Assembly: GCA_963665765.1 (NCBI GenBank)
Contig: OY762464.1
Coordinates: 124,001-188,000 of the forward strand
Origin: Bin76 sp963665765
GTDB lineage: Bacteria; Actinomycetota; Acidimicrobiia; Spongiisociales; ZC4RG35
Reading direction: 5' to 3'
Length of the DNA: 64,000 nucleotides
A program made the translations under genes and the position numbers. Shown here one piece after another: positions 9,345 through 18,710 of the stretch. The notes beneath the pieces are model-generated. The model saw only the letters and a list, made by a program, of their open reading frames with translations. It had not been told where the DNA came from and did no database searches. Within the stretch, counting starts at the first letter, position 1, and each line of letters begins with the position of its first letter.

Positions 9345-10300
9345 CCGCCCTTCTGGAAGTCACCGGGCTGCAAGTCGAGATCGGAACCCTTCCCATACTC
9401 CGCGGAGTCGATATCAAAGTCAGACAGGGAGAGATATTGGGGGTGGTCGGCGAAACGGGGGCGGGCAAGTCAATGACCGCCCGCGCCATCCTCGATCTTC
9501 TGCCCACCGCCGCCACGGTCTCCTTCCAGACCTGCACCTTCGACGGACAGAACTTTGTTCCTCCCAAGGCCCGCCAACAGGCACGCGGGCACCGGATAGG
9601 CTTCGTGCCCCAACGCCCCCGCGGGAGTCTCAACCCGGTGTTCCGGGTCGGGACTCAACTCTCCGACACCCTCCGGCGCCTGCGGGGTATGGGCAGAAGA
9701 GAAGCCAAACAGGAAGCACTCAACCTGCTTCGGTCGGTGCGCATCACCGATCCCGAGCGGGTATACCGCTCCTTTCCTCATGAACTGTCGGGAGGAATGT
9801 GTCAGCGGGTCTGCATCGCCATCGCCTTGGCAGGAGAACCTGAACTGCTGATCGCCGATGAGCCGACCACCGGCCTCGATGTCACCATCCAGGCCGAGAT
9901 GCTCAAACTGTTGGGGGATGTGATCACCGAACACAACGCCGCCGGAATGCTCATCACTCATGATCTGGGAGTGGTGGCCGATGTTTGTGATCGGGTGGCG
10001 GTCATGTACGCAGGTCGGGTGGTGAATCTGGGGACCACCGCCGAGATCTATCAAGAAGCTCTTCATCCCTATGCCAATCAGCTGGTCTCGATCGCCACTT
10101 CACTCGATTCGGGGGGCACTCCCCGGGAGATACCCGGGCGAGTCCCCAATCCCGCCGACGATCTTGACGCTTGCGCGTTTGCCCCCCGCTGTTTCCGGGC
10201 CTCGCCGGAGTGCTTCGAGCAGGAGCCGCCTCCGGTTGCCATCGCGGGACAACTGGCCTTCTGCCATCATCCCCTCACCACCCAGGCGGCCTCCCGATGA
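9341..10300 (+). CDS. ABC transporter ATP-binding protein, DppD/OppD type
   Basis: A 319-aa ATPase. Walker A GETGAGKS is at 37-44, signature LSGGM at 149-153 and Walker B/D-loop DEPTTGLD at 173-180. The C-terminal oligopeptide-ABC extension has the usual Cys pattern (CAFAPRC ... FCHHP), which in some relatives holds an Fe-S cluster. Overlaps the permease gene (ATGA) and the next ATPase (ATGA). Confidence 0.93.
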   Translation: MTALLEVTGLQVEIGTLPILRGVDIKVRQGEILGVVGETGAGKSMTARAILDLLPTAATVSFQTCTFDGQNFVPPKARQQARGHRIGFVPQRPRGSLNPVFRVGTQLSDTLRRLRGMGRREAKQEALNLLRSVRITDPERVYRSFPHELSGGMCQRVCIAIALAGEPELLIADEPTTGLDVTIQAEMLKLLGDVITEHNAAGMLITHDLGVVADVCDRVAVMYAGRVVNLGTTAEIYQEALHPYANQLVSIATSLDSGGTPREIPGRVPNPADDLDACAFAPRCFRASPECFEQEPPPVAIAGQLAFCHHPLTTQAASR

Positions 10301-11265
10301 ACGCCGCCGCACCGACCCTGGAAGTCAAAGACCTCACCAAGATATTCAAGATAAAGACCGGCAGCTTCCGCCAAGCCGACCTGAAGGCGGTTGACGAGGT
10401 CAACATCTCCATCCCGGCCGGACGGACCTTGGCGGTGGTGGGCGAATCGGGATCGGGCAAGACCACCCTGGCCAGACTGATTCTGCGCCTAATCGAACCC
10501 ACCGCGGGGTCGGTGCTGCTGGAAAACTATGACGTCACCGACATGGAGGGCGCGGAACTGGAAAAAAGACGAGCCCGAATGCAGATCGTCTTCCAGGATC
10601 CCTTCGACTCGCTGTCCCCGTGGCAGACCGTGGGACGAACGGTGGCCGAACCCTTGCTTCTGCATAAGAACCTTAATATGGGGCAAGCCTCGGCGCCGGT
10701 AGCCGCCATGCTGGAACGGGTGGGCCTCAGCCCCGAACATGCCCGACGCTATCCCCATGAACTTTCGGGAGGGCAGGCCCAGCGGATTGGAATCGCCCGG
10801 GCCATGATCACCAATCCCGCCCTGGTGGTGCTGGACGAGCCCACCTCTTCGCTGGACATGTCGGTCCAGTCCCAGATCCTTCTGCTGCTGCAGTCGCTGC
10901 AGGAAGAGATGAACATCTCCTACCTGTTCATCTCGCACGACCTGACAGTGGTGCGCTACATTGCCCACGACCTGGCGGTTATGTATCTGGGGAAAGTTGT
11001 CGAGTCGGGTCCGGCCGCCCAGGTGTTCGCCGCGCCGCGCCATCCCTACACCGAGGCGTTGCTCAAGGCGGCGCCCCGTCCCGACCCTTCCCATAAGACC
11101 GACCATGTCTACTTGAGGGGAGAACAACCGACCGCTTTGGATCGGGCGCCGGGATGCCCACTTTACGGACGCTGTCCCATCGCCGAGGACATCTGCGCAG
11201 ACACCCCGCAGCAACTTTTGGAAATCGCAGGCAGACACCGGGTGGCCTGTTGGAAGCGAACCTGA
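10297..11265 (+). CDS. ABC transporter ATP-binding protein, DppF/OppF type
   Basis: A 322-aa ATPase starting at the ATG that overlaps the preceding stop (ATGA at 10297-10300). Walker A GESGSGKT is at 49-56, the signature LSGGQAQRIGIARA follows, and Walker B is VVLDEPTSSLD. The C-terminal extension has CPLYGRCPIAEDIC, typical of the F subunit. It makes a heterodimeric motor with the preceding ATPase. Confidence 0.93.
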   Translation: MNAAAPTLEVKDLTKIFKIKTGSFRQADLKAVDEVNISIPAGRTLAVVGESGSGKTTLARLILRLIEPTAGSVLLENYDVTDMEGAELEKRRARMQIVFQDPFDSLSPWQTVGRTVAEPLLLHKNLNMGQASAPVAAMLERVGLSPEHARRYPHELSGGQAQRIGIARAMITNPALVVLDEPTSSLDMSVQSQILLLLQSLQEEMNISYLFISHDLTVVRYIAHDLAVMYLGKVVESGPAAQVFAAPRHPYTEALLKAAPRPDPSHKTDHVYLRGEQPTALDRAPGCPLYGRCPIAEDICADTPQQLLEIAGRHRVACWKRT

Positions 11266-13301
11266 GTCTTCGAGTCGCAACCGACATAGGCGGCACCTTC
11301 ACCGATGTGGTGGTGTACGACCCGGATGCGAGAAAGTACACCACCGCCAAGGCCCCCAGCCAGAGTGGGGATCTGGCGGCGGGAGTGATGGACGCTCTGG
11401 GATTGGTGATCAACGACCCGTCCCGAATCGACTCCTTCGTCCATGGCTCCACAGTGGGTCTCAACGCCTTTTTGCAGAGACGAGGGGAAAGAGTGGTCCT
11501 CTTGGCGACCCGGGGCGCCCGGGATATCTATCACATTGCCCGGGGCAACCGCTTGGACATGTACAACATCCGGTATCGCAAACCCACTCCCCTGCTCCCC
11601 CGCCGGGACATCATTGCCATCGGAGGGAGACTCGACTACCAGGGCAATGAACTGGCTCCTTTGGATCGTGACGATCTGGTGCGGGCGGCCGAGCGGATCA
11701 GGGCGGACGGCGTCCGCTCGGTGGCGATCGCCTTCCTGTTCTCCTATCTGAATCCTGGTCACGAACTCGCCGCGGCCGAGTTGCTCCGAGAACTTTTGCC
11801 GGACGCCTCGATCTCGCTCTCCCACCAGGTGGCGACCGAGTGGCGGGAATACGAACGAACCGCTTCCACGGTGATGGATGCCTATATCGCCCCTTCGGTT
11901 TCTCGCTACATGTCCGATCTGGCGGGCCGGCTGAAAACCCGGGGAATGTCCGCTGCCCTGCGGGTGATGCAGTCCAACGGCGGAGTCATCTCCGCCCGGT
12001 CGGCGTCCGAGCGGCCCCTGCAGACGTTGCTGTCCGGCCCGGTGGGAGGAGCGGCGGGAGGAATGGCGCTGTCGGAAGTGTTGGGCCGGCCCAACCTGAT
12101 TTGCATTGATCTGGGGGGGACCAGTTTCGATGTCAGCCTGATCACCGAAGGACAGGCCGACAGTTCCCCCTCGGCGCTGCTGGAGGGCCTGCCGGTGCTG
12201 ATGCCGGTGGTGGACATTCACACCATCGGGGCGGGCGGAGGATCACTGGCCTACCTGGAAGCCGGTGGACTGCGGGTGGGGCCGGAAAGCGCCGGCGCCC
12301 ATCCCGGCCCGGCCTGCTATGGACGGGGAGGCGCCCAACCCACCGTCACCGACGCCAACCTGTTTCTGGGACGGATCGATCCCGACTATTTCTTGGGCGG
12401 CAATCTCACCCTCGACACCGAAGCCGCCCACCAAGCGCTGGAGAACCTGGGAGGGAGGCTCGGCCTCGGGGCGGCCCGGCTGGCGCTGGGAATCATCGAG
12501 GTGATCAACGCCAAAATGTCCCAGGCGATTCGCACGCTCACCGTGGAACGAGGGATCGAACCGCGGGAATTCAGCCTGGTGGCCTTCGGCGGAGCGGGTC
12601 CCATGCATGCGGTGGCCCTGGCCCAGGAGTTGGGGATCGGCGAAGTGATCGTTCCCCCTGATCCGGGGGGATTCTCGGCCTGGGGCATGTTGCAATCGGC
12701 GGTTCGCCAGGACTTCAGCGAGGCGTTTTTCCGAGACTTTGCCGCTTTGAGCCCCGACGAACTGCAAACGCGGTTTTCCAAGCTGGGCGAGGGGGCCTTT
12801 TCGAGCTTGCTCGCCGAAGGGGTGCCCCGCCGGGGCATCACCTTGATTCCCCGTTTGGACATGCGCTACCAGGGCCAGGAACACACCTTGACCGTCAGTT
12901 TGCCCGGCGGGGTCCCCCAATCCCAGGACGGCCGACTGGCAGAATTGCGCGGACGTTTCGAAGACACCTACCGCGCCCGATATGGTCACTCCAACCCCCA
13001 AGCTCCGCTCGAGACCGTGAACCTGCGGCTCACTGCGCTGGGTGATGTGGGACGTCCCTTGCTGTCGGATGACTACCGACCCGATCGGCCATCGGCGACG
13101 CCCTCCAAGACCACTTCGGTTTTGTTCACCGGCGGCGCCCACCCCACCTTGCGGTTCAACCGGGAAGGCCTGCCTCCCGGATGCTCGATCGACGGCCCGG
13201 CCATCATCGAGGAAGCCACCGCCACCACCGTGATCCCGCCCCAAGGGTGGGCAACCGTCGACCAGTACGGGTGCCTCCTGATCAAGGCGCCACCGCTGTG
13301 A
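11250..13301 (+). CDS. hyuA: Hydantoinase/oxoprolinase subunit A
   Basis: A 683-aa protein if started at TTG 11250, which overlaps the end of the ATPase gene by 16 bp; CTG at 11262 is the alternative, and both place ATDIGGTFTDVVVYD at the N-terminus as in the family. A second ATP-binding motif DLGGTSFDVSLI lies near residue 290, and the C-terminal domain ends with GPAIIEEATATTVIPP. Subunit A binds ATP and, with subunit B, opens hydantoin or 5-oxoproline rings (or carboxylates ketones in the related acetone carboxylases). Position at the end of an ABC-importer operon suggests the imported compound, or a product of it, is the substrate. Confidence 0.92.
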   Translation: MEANLSLRVATDIGGTFTDVVVYDPDARKYTTAKAPSQSGDLAAGVMDALGLVINDPSRIDSFVHGSTVGLNAFLQRRGERVVLLATRGARDIYHIARGNRLDMYNIRYRKPTPLLPRRDIIAIGGRLDYQGNELAPLDRDDLVRAAERIRADGVRSVAIAFLFSYLNPGHELAAAELLRELLPDASISLSHQVATEWREYERTASTVMDAYIAPSVSRYMSDLAGRLKTRGMSAALRVMQSNGGVISARSASERPLQTLLSGPVGGAAGGMALSEVLGRPNLICIDLGGTSFDVSLITEGQADSSPSALLEGLPVLMPVVDIHTIGAGGGSLAYLEAGGLRVGPESAGAHPGPACYGRGGAQPTVTDANLFLGRIDPDYFLGGNLTLDTEAAHQALENLGGRLGLGAARLALGIIEVINAKMSQAIRTLTVERGIEPREFSLVAFGGAGPMHAVALAQELGIGEVIVPPDPGGFSAWGMLQSAVRQDFSEAFFRDFAALSPDELQTRFSKLGEGAFSSLLAEGVPRRGITLIPRLDMRYQGQEHTLTVSLPGGVPQSQDGRLAELRGRFEDTYRARYGHSNPQAPLETVNLRLTALGDVGRPLLSDDYRPDRPSATPSKTTSVLFTGGAHPTLRFNREGLPPGCSIDGPAIIEEATATTVIPPQGWATVDQYGCLLIKAPPL

Positions 13302-14959
13302 AACCCGATCCCATCACCATCGAAATCCTTCGCAACGCCTTCATCATGACGGCCGAGGAGATGAACGCCGCGCTGATTCGCTCGGCTTACACTCCGGTGA
13401 TCTACGAGTCCAAGGACTGTGCGGTGGCGCTGATCGACAGCCGACACCGGGTCTTGGGACAGTCCTCGGGAGTCCCGTTGTTCTTGGGCAACTTGGAAGC
13501 GTGTACTCTGGCCACCGAAGAGATGTTCGGAAGATCGGTCTGGCGCGAGGGCGACATCTGGATCATGAACGACCCGTATCTAACCGGCACCCACATGCAC
13601 GACGTCACGGTTTTCGCCCCCATCTTCTACCACGGCGACCTGGCGGGCTTCGCCGCTTCCCGCGCCCATTGGCTGGATATCGGCGCCAAGGATCCGGGAG
13701 TGCCGATGGACTCCACCGAGGTGTTCCAGGAGGGCGTGCGCCTGCCGCCCACCCAGGTGATGAGGGAAGGAAAGCCGGTGGGGGACATCTGGTCCATCAT
13801 CGAGAGCAATGTTCGATTCCCCCGGTCGGCCATGGGGGATATGCAGGCGCAGTTCGCGGTGGCCGCCATCGGGGAGCACCGCTTGGGGGCTTTGTTCGAC
13901 CGGTATGGACGGGACACCGTGGAAGCCGCCGCCGAGGAGATCTTCGACCAAAGCGAACGGCTCGATCGGGAAGCCATCCGGGCGATTCCCGACGGCGTCT
14001 ACACCGCCCGGGGATTTTTGGATTCCGACGGGGTGGGCGACGAACCGGTTCGGGTCGGGGTGCAGATCACGGTGGACGGCGAGCGACTGGCTTTCGATCT
14101 GACCGACACCGACGGTCCCGGCCAAGGCCCGATCAACTGCGGGGCGGTGCAGACACTGTCGGCCTGCCGCCTGGCGTTCAAGTATCTGTTCAACTCCCAC
14201 CAGCCCGTCAACGGAGGGACTTTCCGGCCTTTGGAGGTGATAACCCGCCCCGGTTCGATCTTGGGCGCTCGCCCTCCGGCGGCGTGCCAGTTCTATTTCA
14301 CTCCGCTGGGGCTGATGATCGACCTGATCTGCTTGGCACTCGCTCCGGTTCTTCCGAAGACCGTTCCCGCCGCCCACTACGGGGATGGAATGGTCTTCCA
14401 GTTCACCGGGATCAATCCCCGCACCGATGAACTGTTCTTGGACAACGAACCACATGTGGGAGGTTGGGGAGCATCCCGGGGCCGTGACGGAGAAGACGGG
14501 ATGATCTGGACACTGTCAGGCAATTTCCATGACATGCCCATCGAAGTGTTCGAATCCAAATTCCCCGCCCGGATCACCGAATACGGCTACCGCCAGGACT
14601 CCGGCGGGGCGGGGCGTTGGCGGGGCGGGAACGGCATCATTCGCGAATACCAGATGACCACCGACACCGAACTGAGCCTGTGGTTCGAACGATCAGGAAA
14701 CCCGGCCTGGGGCCTATTCGGCGGTGGGGATGGAGCACCCCCGCAGGTGATCATCAACCCCGGCTCCTCTCGGGAGATCCGTCGCCTCAAAACCAACTGC
14801 ATGCCCCTGCGCAAAGGCGACCGCGTGCGGTGCTACACCGGCGGCGGCGGCGGATACGGCGATCCGGAGCAACGAGACCCCGAGGCGGTGTTGGCCGATC
14901 TGGCTAACGGGCACATCTCAGAGCAGTACGCCAGAAAACATCACGGCTTCAGTCCGTAA
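13298..14959 (+). CDS. hyuB: Hydantoinase/oxoprolinase subunit B
   Basis: A 553-aa protein from the GTG at 13298, which overlaps the subunit A stop as GTGA. Family landmarks are PITIEILRNAFIMTAEEMN at the N-terminus, GQSSGVPLFLGNL, the metal-binding-type HMHDVTVFAPIF and the Gly-rich C-terminus YTGGGGGYGDPEQRDPE. Works with subunit A in ATP-dependent ring opening. It is the last gene of the operon. A weak 9-bp inverted repeat (GAAGACACC/GGTGTCTTC) spans the gap to the convergent protease gene, with no T-run. Confidence 0.92.
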   Translation: MKPDPITIEILRNAFIMTAEEMNAALIRSAYTPVIYESKDCAVALIDSRHRVLGQSSGVPLFLGNLEACTLATEEMFGRSVWREGDIWIMNDPYLTGTHMHDVTVFAPIFYHGDLAGFAASRAHWLDIGAKDPGVPMDSTEVFQEGVRLPPTQVMREGKPVGDIWSIIESNVRFPRSAMGDMQAQFAVAAIGEHRLGALFDRYGRDTVEAAAEEIFDQSERLDREAIRAIPDGVYTARGFLDSDGVGDEPVRVGVQITVDGERLAFDLTDTDGPGQGPINCGAVQTLSACRLAFKYLFNSHQPVNGGTFRPLEVITRPGSILGARPPAACQFYFTPLGLMIDLICLALAPVLPKTVPAAHYGDGMVFQFTGINPRTDELFLDNEPHVGGWGASRGRDGEDGMIWTLSGNFHDMPIEVFESKFPARITEYGYRQDSGGAGRWRGGNGIIREYQMTTDTELSLWFERSGNPAWGLFGGGDGAPPQVIINPGSSREIRRLKTNCMPLRKGDRVRCYTGGGGGYGDPEQRDPEAVLADLANGHISEQYARKHHGFSP

Positions 14960-15013
14960 GGGGATTAAGAAGACACCGGAAAAGGATTGAGTCCCTAACC
15001 AGATCGATTGTGG

Positions 15014-16885
15014 TTACGGGCCGGGGGTGTCTTCAGTGTCTCCGGTGGTTTCTTCCGGTGGGTTGTCAAGTATTTGCTTGACCCACTCCATTAGTCCTTG
15101 AAGGCCGACATTGGGTATCTCGATTTCGATGTCGAGAGGTACTCCGCTTTCGCCGATGTCGATCCCGCCCGGGGTGGTCCATCGGATGGTGGTCACTCGA
15201 AAGACTCCGGCGTTGTGGAGATTGAACAGGCTCTGTCCGGTGTTCTTCTTATACGTGGTCTCCCCAATGATGGTGGCCCTTTCGATCTCATGGAGCAGTC
15301 CGGCCAGCACCTCGGAAGCTGATGCCGAGAAACCATTCACCAGCACCACCAAGCGGGTGTCCTCACCCAATAGGATCTCCCCCTCGCCGTTGACGTCGTA
15401 GGTTTCCTCAACGGTGTGGAAAGTCATCACCGGCACCTTACCCACCAAGGCGCCGGCTATCCCCTGCAGGACATTCACCGACCCTCCTCCGTTGTTTTGC
15501 AGGTCGAGGATCAGCAGTTCCACATCTCCCACTTCGGTCAGCCGCTCCCGAAACTCTTCCACCGCGCTGCCCGGATAGGCACTGAAACTGGTCAGCTCAA
15601 GGTAGGCGATCGATTCGGTGGCATGAAAAGCCGCGCTGGTGTAGGGGACGATGATTTCTTGGCGAACCAACGTCAAACGATGCTCAAGATCGTGCCGAAG
15701 AATGGTGATATCCACCGTCGTGTCCAGTTCTCCTCGAATGATGCCGGCCGCGTCAGCCAGGGTCATGCCATCCAAAGGTTCGCCGTCCACGGCCACGATA
15801 AAGTCTCCCCTCTGAATGCCTGCATTTTGGGCCGGCCCTCCCTCGAACACGGTCAGCACCAGGATGCGGCAGGTGTCCGAGAGCGGAGAGCATCCCGGTT
15901 GCCAGTTCTCGTCGACAGTTACCACGCGCACCCCGATTCCTACATACCGGCCCGCCTCCTCGATCGCCTCCCACTCTTGTGGATCGTGATAGGCGCTGTT
16001 GGGATCGAGGCCTTTCACGACCTCCCGCACCACGGATTCGGCCACCTGTGTAATAGGCACTTCCGGCAGCAGGCGCGCCCAGTCGCAGGCCGGCTGAAAG
16101 AGTGGATCGGGGATCGAACACACGAATTGGGAACGCTTCGGCCCTTCCTTCCCAATCTCCTCTTCGATCTGCCCCAAAGCGTCGGTGACCGGCGTCACCA
16201 GGTCCCCGACCGTCCCGTCCAAAACGTATTCGTTGTCGATGTGCTCGTAGACATCACAGAGGAGCAACCAGTGACCGGGTTCCCGGCAATCGGAAACCAG
16301 ATAGGGAAGCGCCAAGGCCCTCTCCAAGAGAGTCATCGCCTCTCCGTAAGTGAGGTCGTCCTCCCCGCAGAACATCAACGGATCGGCCGAACACCCAAAC
16401 GTAATCCCCGCCTGGTACAACTGCTGCGCGGCGTCGGCATAGGCAGCCCCATCGGGAATATCGGTGAATGGCACCGGTTCGGGGAGAAAGCCGTCCGCCA
16501 GAAAGCCTCGGGCCATCCAGTTGGCGAATCTCCCGCGGGCAACCACTTCGTCGGGTCGGAAAGACCCATCCGGAAAACCCTTCACCACCCCCGCCAGAGC
16601 CAGGGCTTCGATTATCCCCGCTTCTTCGCTTCCCTGCGCAACGTCCGAGAACAGACCCTGCCACCCTCGGTCGGCAAGATCAAGGGCGTCGGCCATCAGG
16701 ACAGCCGCCTCTCGTCCGGTCAGAACCCGACCGGGATCATCAAATAAGACCGGAACGGCCCCGGGAGCGCCGTCCGACCCGGCGGGGGCATCTTGGGCAA
16801 GAACCGGCCCGGCGAACACCACGCTTGCCATCATGACAAACACCGAGCGTGCGAGCATGACACGAAGGAGAGGATGGGAAATCAT
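15014..16885 (-). CDS. Secreted SLH-PDZ-S41 C-terminal processing protease
   Basis: A 623-aa protein from the ATG at 16885. The frame is open back into the 5S rRNA gene (ATG at 16966), which cannot be a real start. The signal peptide ends near GPVLA|QDAP. SLH-like repeats follow (DVAQGSEEAGIIEALALAGV, then GFPDGSFRPDE..A.GRFANWMA), then a PDZ domain (GGPAQNAGIQRGDFIVAVDG), then the S41 domain. By alignment with E. coli Tsp, the catalytic pair is Ser522 (in FSASASE) and Lys547 (in ETTYKKNTGQ). Expected role is cleavage of cell-surface proteins. It begins 35 bp after 5S with no visible terminator between them. SLH plus S41 is not the standard CtpA layout. Confidence 0.9.
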   Translation of the reverse strand: MISHPLLRVMLARSVFVMMASVVFAGPVLAQDAPAGSDGAPGAVPVLFDDPGRVLTGREAAVLMADALDLADRGWQGLFSDVAQGSEEAGIIEALALAGVVKGFPDGSFRPDEVVARGRFANWMARGFLADGFLPEPVPFTDIPDGAAYADAAQQLYQAGITFGCSADPLMFCGEDDLTYGEAMTLLERALALPYLVSDCREPGHWLLLCDVYEHIDNEYVLDGTVGDLVTPVTDALGQIEEEIGKEGPKRSQFVCSIPDPLFQPACDWARLLPEVPITQVAESVVREVVKGLDPNSAYHDPQEWEAIEEAGRYVGIGVRVVTVDENWQPGCSPLSDTCRILVLTVFEGGPAQNAGIQRGDFIVAVDGEPLDGMTLADAAGIIRGELDTTVDITILRHDLEHRLTLVRQEIIVPYTSAAFHATESIAYLELTSFSAYPGSAVEEFRERLTEVGDVELLILDLQNNGGGSVNVLQGIAGALVGKVPVMTFHTVEETYDVNGEGEILLGEDTRLVVLVNGFSASASEVLAGLLHEIERATIIGETTYKKNTGQSLFNLHNAGVFRVTTIRWTTPGGIDIGESGVPLDIEIEIPNVGLQGLMEWVKQILDNPPEETTGDTEDTPGP

Positions 16886-16919
16886 CGGCCAAAGCCTAAC
16901 GAATACCTTGAAAGAGGTT

Positions 16920-17038
16920 GTCCGGCGGTGACCTACTCTCCCGGGGTTTTGCAACCCAAGTACCATCGGCGCGGCCAGGTTTCACTTCCGTGTTCGGAAT
17001 GGGAACGGGTGGTTCCCTAACGCTATCGCCACCGGACA
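16920..17038 (-). rRNA. rrf: 5S ribosomal RNA
   Basis: About 119 nt, closed by a terminal helix (TGTCCGGTGGC at the 5' end with GCCGCCGGAC at the 3' end). The interior carries the usual 5S segments, for example GAACCCGTTCC- and ACTTGGGTTGC-type loops on the minus strand. It lies about 40 nt downstream of 23S. Confidence 0.93.
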
Positions 17039-17066
17039 ACCAAACTCATAACAAGCAAATCATCTG

Positions 17067-17083
17067 GGATTCTCTGTCCAAGC
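17067..17083 (-). repeat. 23S rRNA processing stem, 3' arm
   Basis: On the minus strand GCTTGGACAGAGAATCC, perfectly complementary over 17 nt to the arm at 20752-20768. The two would form the long helix that brings the 23S ends together for RNase III-type processing. Confidence 0.85.
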
Positions 17084-17296
17084 CCTCGGCCTATTAGTAC
17101 CGGTCGGCTGAACACATTACTGCGCTTACACCTCCGGCCTATCAACCTGGTGTTCTGCCAGGGGCCTTACCGGTTTAAAACCGTGGGAGACCTTATCTTG
17201 GGGTGGGCTTCGCACTTAGATGCCTTCAGCGCTTATCCCGTCCGTACGTAGCTAACCAGCCGTGCTCTTGGCAGAACAACTGGCACACCAGAGGTA

Positions 17297-17328
<32 letters not shown>

Positions 17329-17352
17329 CTCCCCTCAAGTCTCCTGCGCCTG

Positions 17353-17387
<35 letters not shown>

Positions 17388-17406
17388 AAACCCAGCTCGC
17401 GTGCCG

Positions 17407-17485
<79 letters not shown>

Positions 17486-17674
17486 ACGCCGTCGATATGG
17501 ACTCTTGGGCGTGATTAGCCTGTTATCCCCGGAGTACCTTTTAGCCGATGAGCCATGGCGCACCCACGTGCCACCATGGGATCACTAAGCCCGACTTTCG
17601 TCCCTGTTTGACTTGTAGGTCTCACAGTCAAGCTCCCTTGTGCCTTTACACTCGTCGTCTGATTGCCGACCAGA

Positions 17675-17715
<41 letters not shown>

Positions 17716-17997
17716 CACCGCCCCAGTGAAACTGACCGCCAGACACTGTTCCCGATCCGGATAACGGACCCGGGTTAGAAGCCCGTCGTACAAAGGGTGG
17801 TATTCCAAGGTTGACTCCACCAAGGCTTGCGCCTCAGCTTCCTGGTCTCCCACCTATCCTGCACATTACACGCCAGACTTCAATGCCAAGCTACAGTAAA
17901 GGTTCCGGGGTCTTACCGTCCTGCCGCAGGTAGTGAGCATCTTTACTCACATTGCAATTTCGCCGAGTCCCTGGTTGAGACAGTGCCCAAATCGTTG

Positions 17998-18041
<44 letters not shown>

Positions 18042-18666
18042 CGGATGATCCCACCTGTTTCCAAGCGGGCCGGACTTTACCTTGACTGACCTCGATTCAT
18101 CTGGCTGGCGATCTGGCGTATCCGATCAACGCCCTCGTCAGTCAAATGCTCCCCCACTTCCATCATCAACAGTATTCGCCGAAACTTTTCGAAGGCGATA
18201 CGTTTTCTGGTTTTCAGCGGGTGCTTGACAAAAAACGGAACGATGTACCGAAGCAAGTGCTCAATGCTCCGCACTCGATAGGCCATCCGGTCGCCGTGGT
18301 TGCTACGCACCACACCGCACCCAAAATGGCTCTTGAGCGCATGTAACACCTGTACATCGCGTTCGTGCTGTACGACAGCGAATTCAGGTAAAACCTGAAA
18401 ACCGGTGCTCATGTCGGGATGAGAATTTATCCCGACATAGAAGCATCCTTCACCGTCCACGAAACCTGTTATCCATTGACTGTCAAGCTTCATCGATCAA
18501 TCCTGAACGTCAAGTCTCTGAGGGTTTCCATTACAGATTGGACCTTCCCTGCGGATTGTCCCCATGTCTGCCGGATTTTTACTGCCCGCTTGAAGTGCGG
18601 ACGAGTACCGGACAGCTGTTGAGGAGTTTCCCGCATATGGTTCAGTTTTACTAAGGCTGCGATTCA
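18042..18666 (-). mobile_element. Group I intron in 23S rRNA (site L1931) encoding a homing endonuclease
   Basis: The 5' exon ends CTAAGGT and the 3' exon resumes AGCGAAATTCC, which are contiguous in bacterial 23S rRNA; this is E. coli position 1931. Group I hallmarks are visible. The exon CUAAGGU pairs fully with intron GCCUUAG to form P1 with the obligatory U-G at the splice site. The intron ends in G. Core segments resembling Q (AAUCCGCAGGGAAGG), R (CUCAGAGACUUGA) and S (AAGGUAAAGUCC) occur in order. The endonuclease gene sits between R and S, in the P8 region. The base composition is less GC-rich than the window average, consistent with horizontal arrival. Confidence 0.93.
18077..18493 (-). 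CDS. LAGLIDADG homing endonuclease (intron-encoded)
   Basis: A 138-aa protein with one LAGLIDADG helix, WITGFVDGEGCF at residues 7-18, followed by the beta-strand and helix pattern of single-motif enzymes (VVQHERDVQVLHALKSHFGCG; FRRILLMMEVGEHLTDEGV). Single-motif members act as homodimers and cut the intronless 23S allele, so that repair copies the intron in. An AGGA ribosome site lies about 8 nt before the ATG. The stop codon TAA is part of the intron's conserved S segment (GGTAAAGTCC), so coding and ribozyme sequences overlap. The frame is intact and no truncation is visible. Confidence 0.92.
   Translation of the reverse strand: MKLDSQWITGFVDGEGCFYVGINSHPDMSTGFQVLPEFAVVQHERDVQVLHALKSHFGCGVVRSNHGDRMAYRVRSIEHLLRYIVPFFVKHPLKTRKRIAFEKFRRILLMMEVGEHLTDEGVDRIRQIASQMNRGQSR

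Positions 18667-18710
<44 letters not shown>

Noticed and set aside
14968..15040. Bidirectional terminator between hyuB and the protease gene
   Set aside because: The 9-bp arms GAAGACACC/GGTGTCTTC are about 47 nt apart, one arm is inside the protease coding region, and no T-run follows.
16886..16966. Longer N-terminus for the S41 protease from ATG 16966
   Set aside because: It would start inside the 5S rRNA gene; ATG 16885 gives a normal signal peptide.
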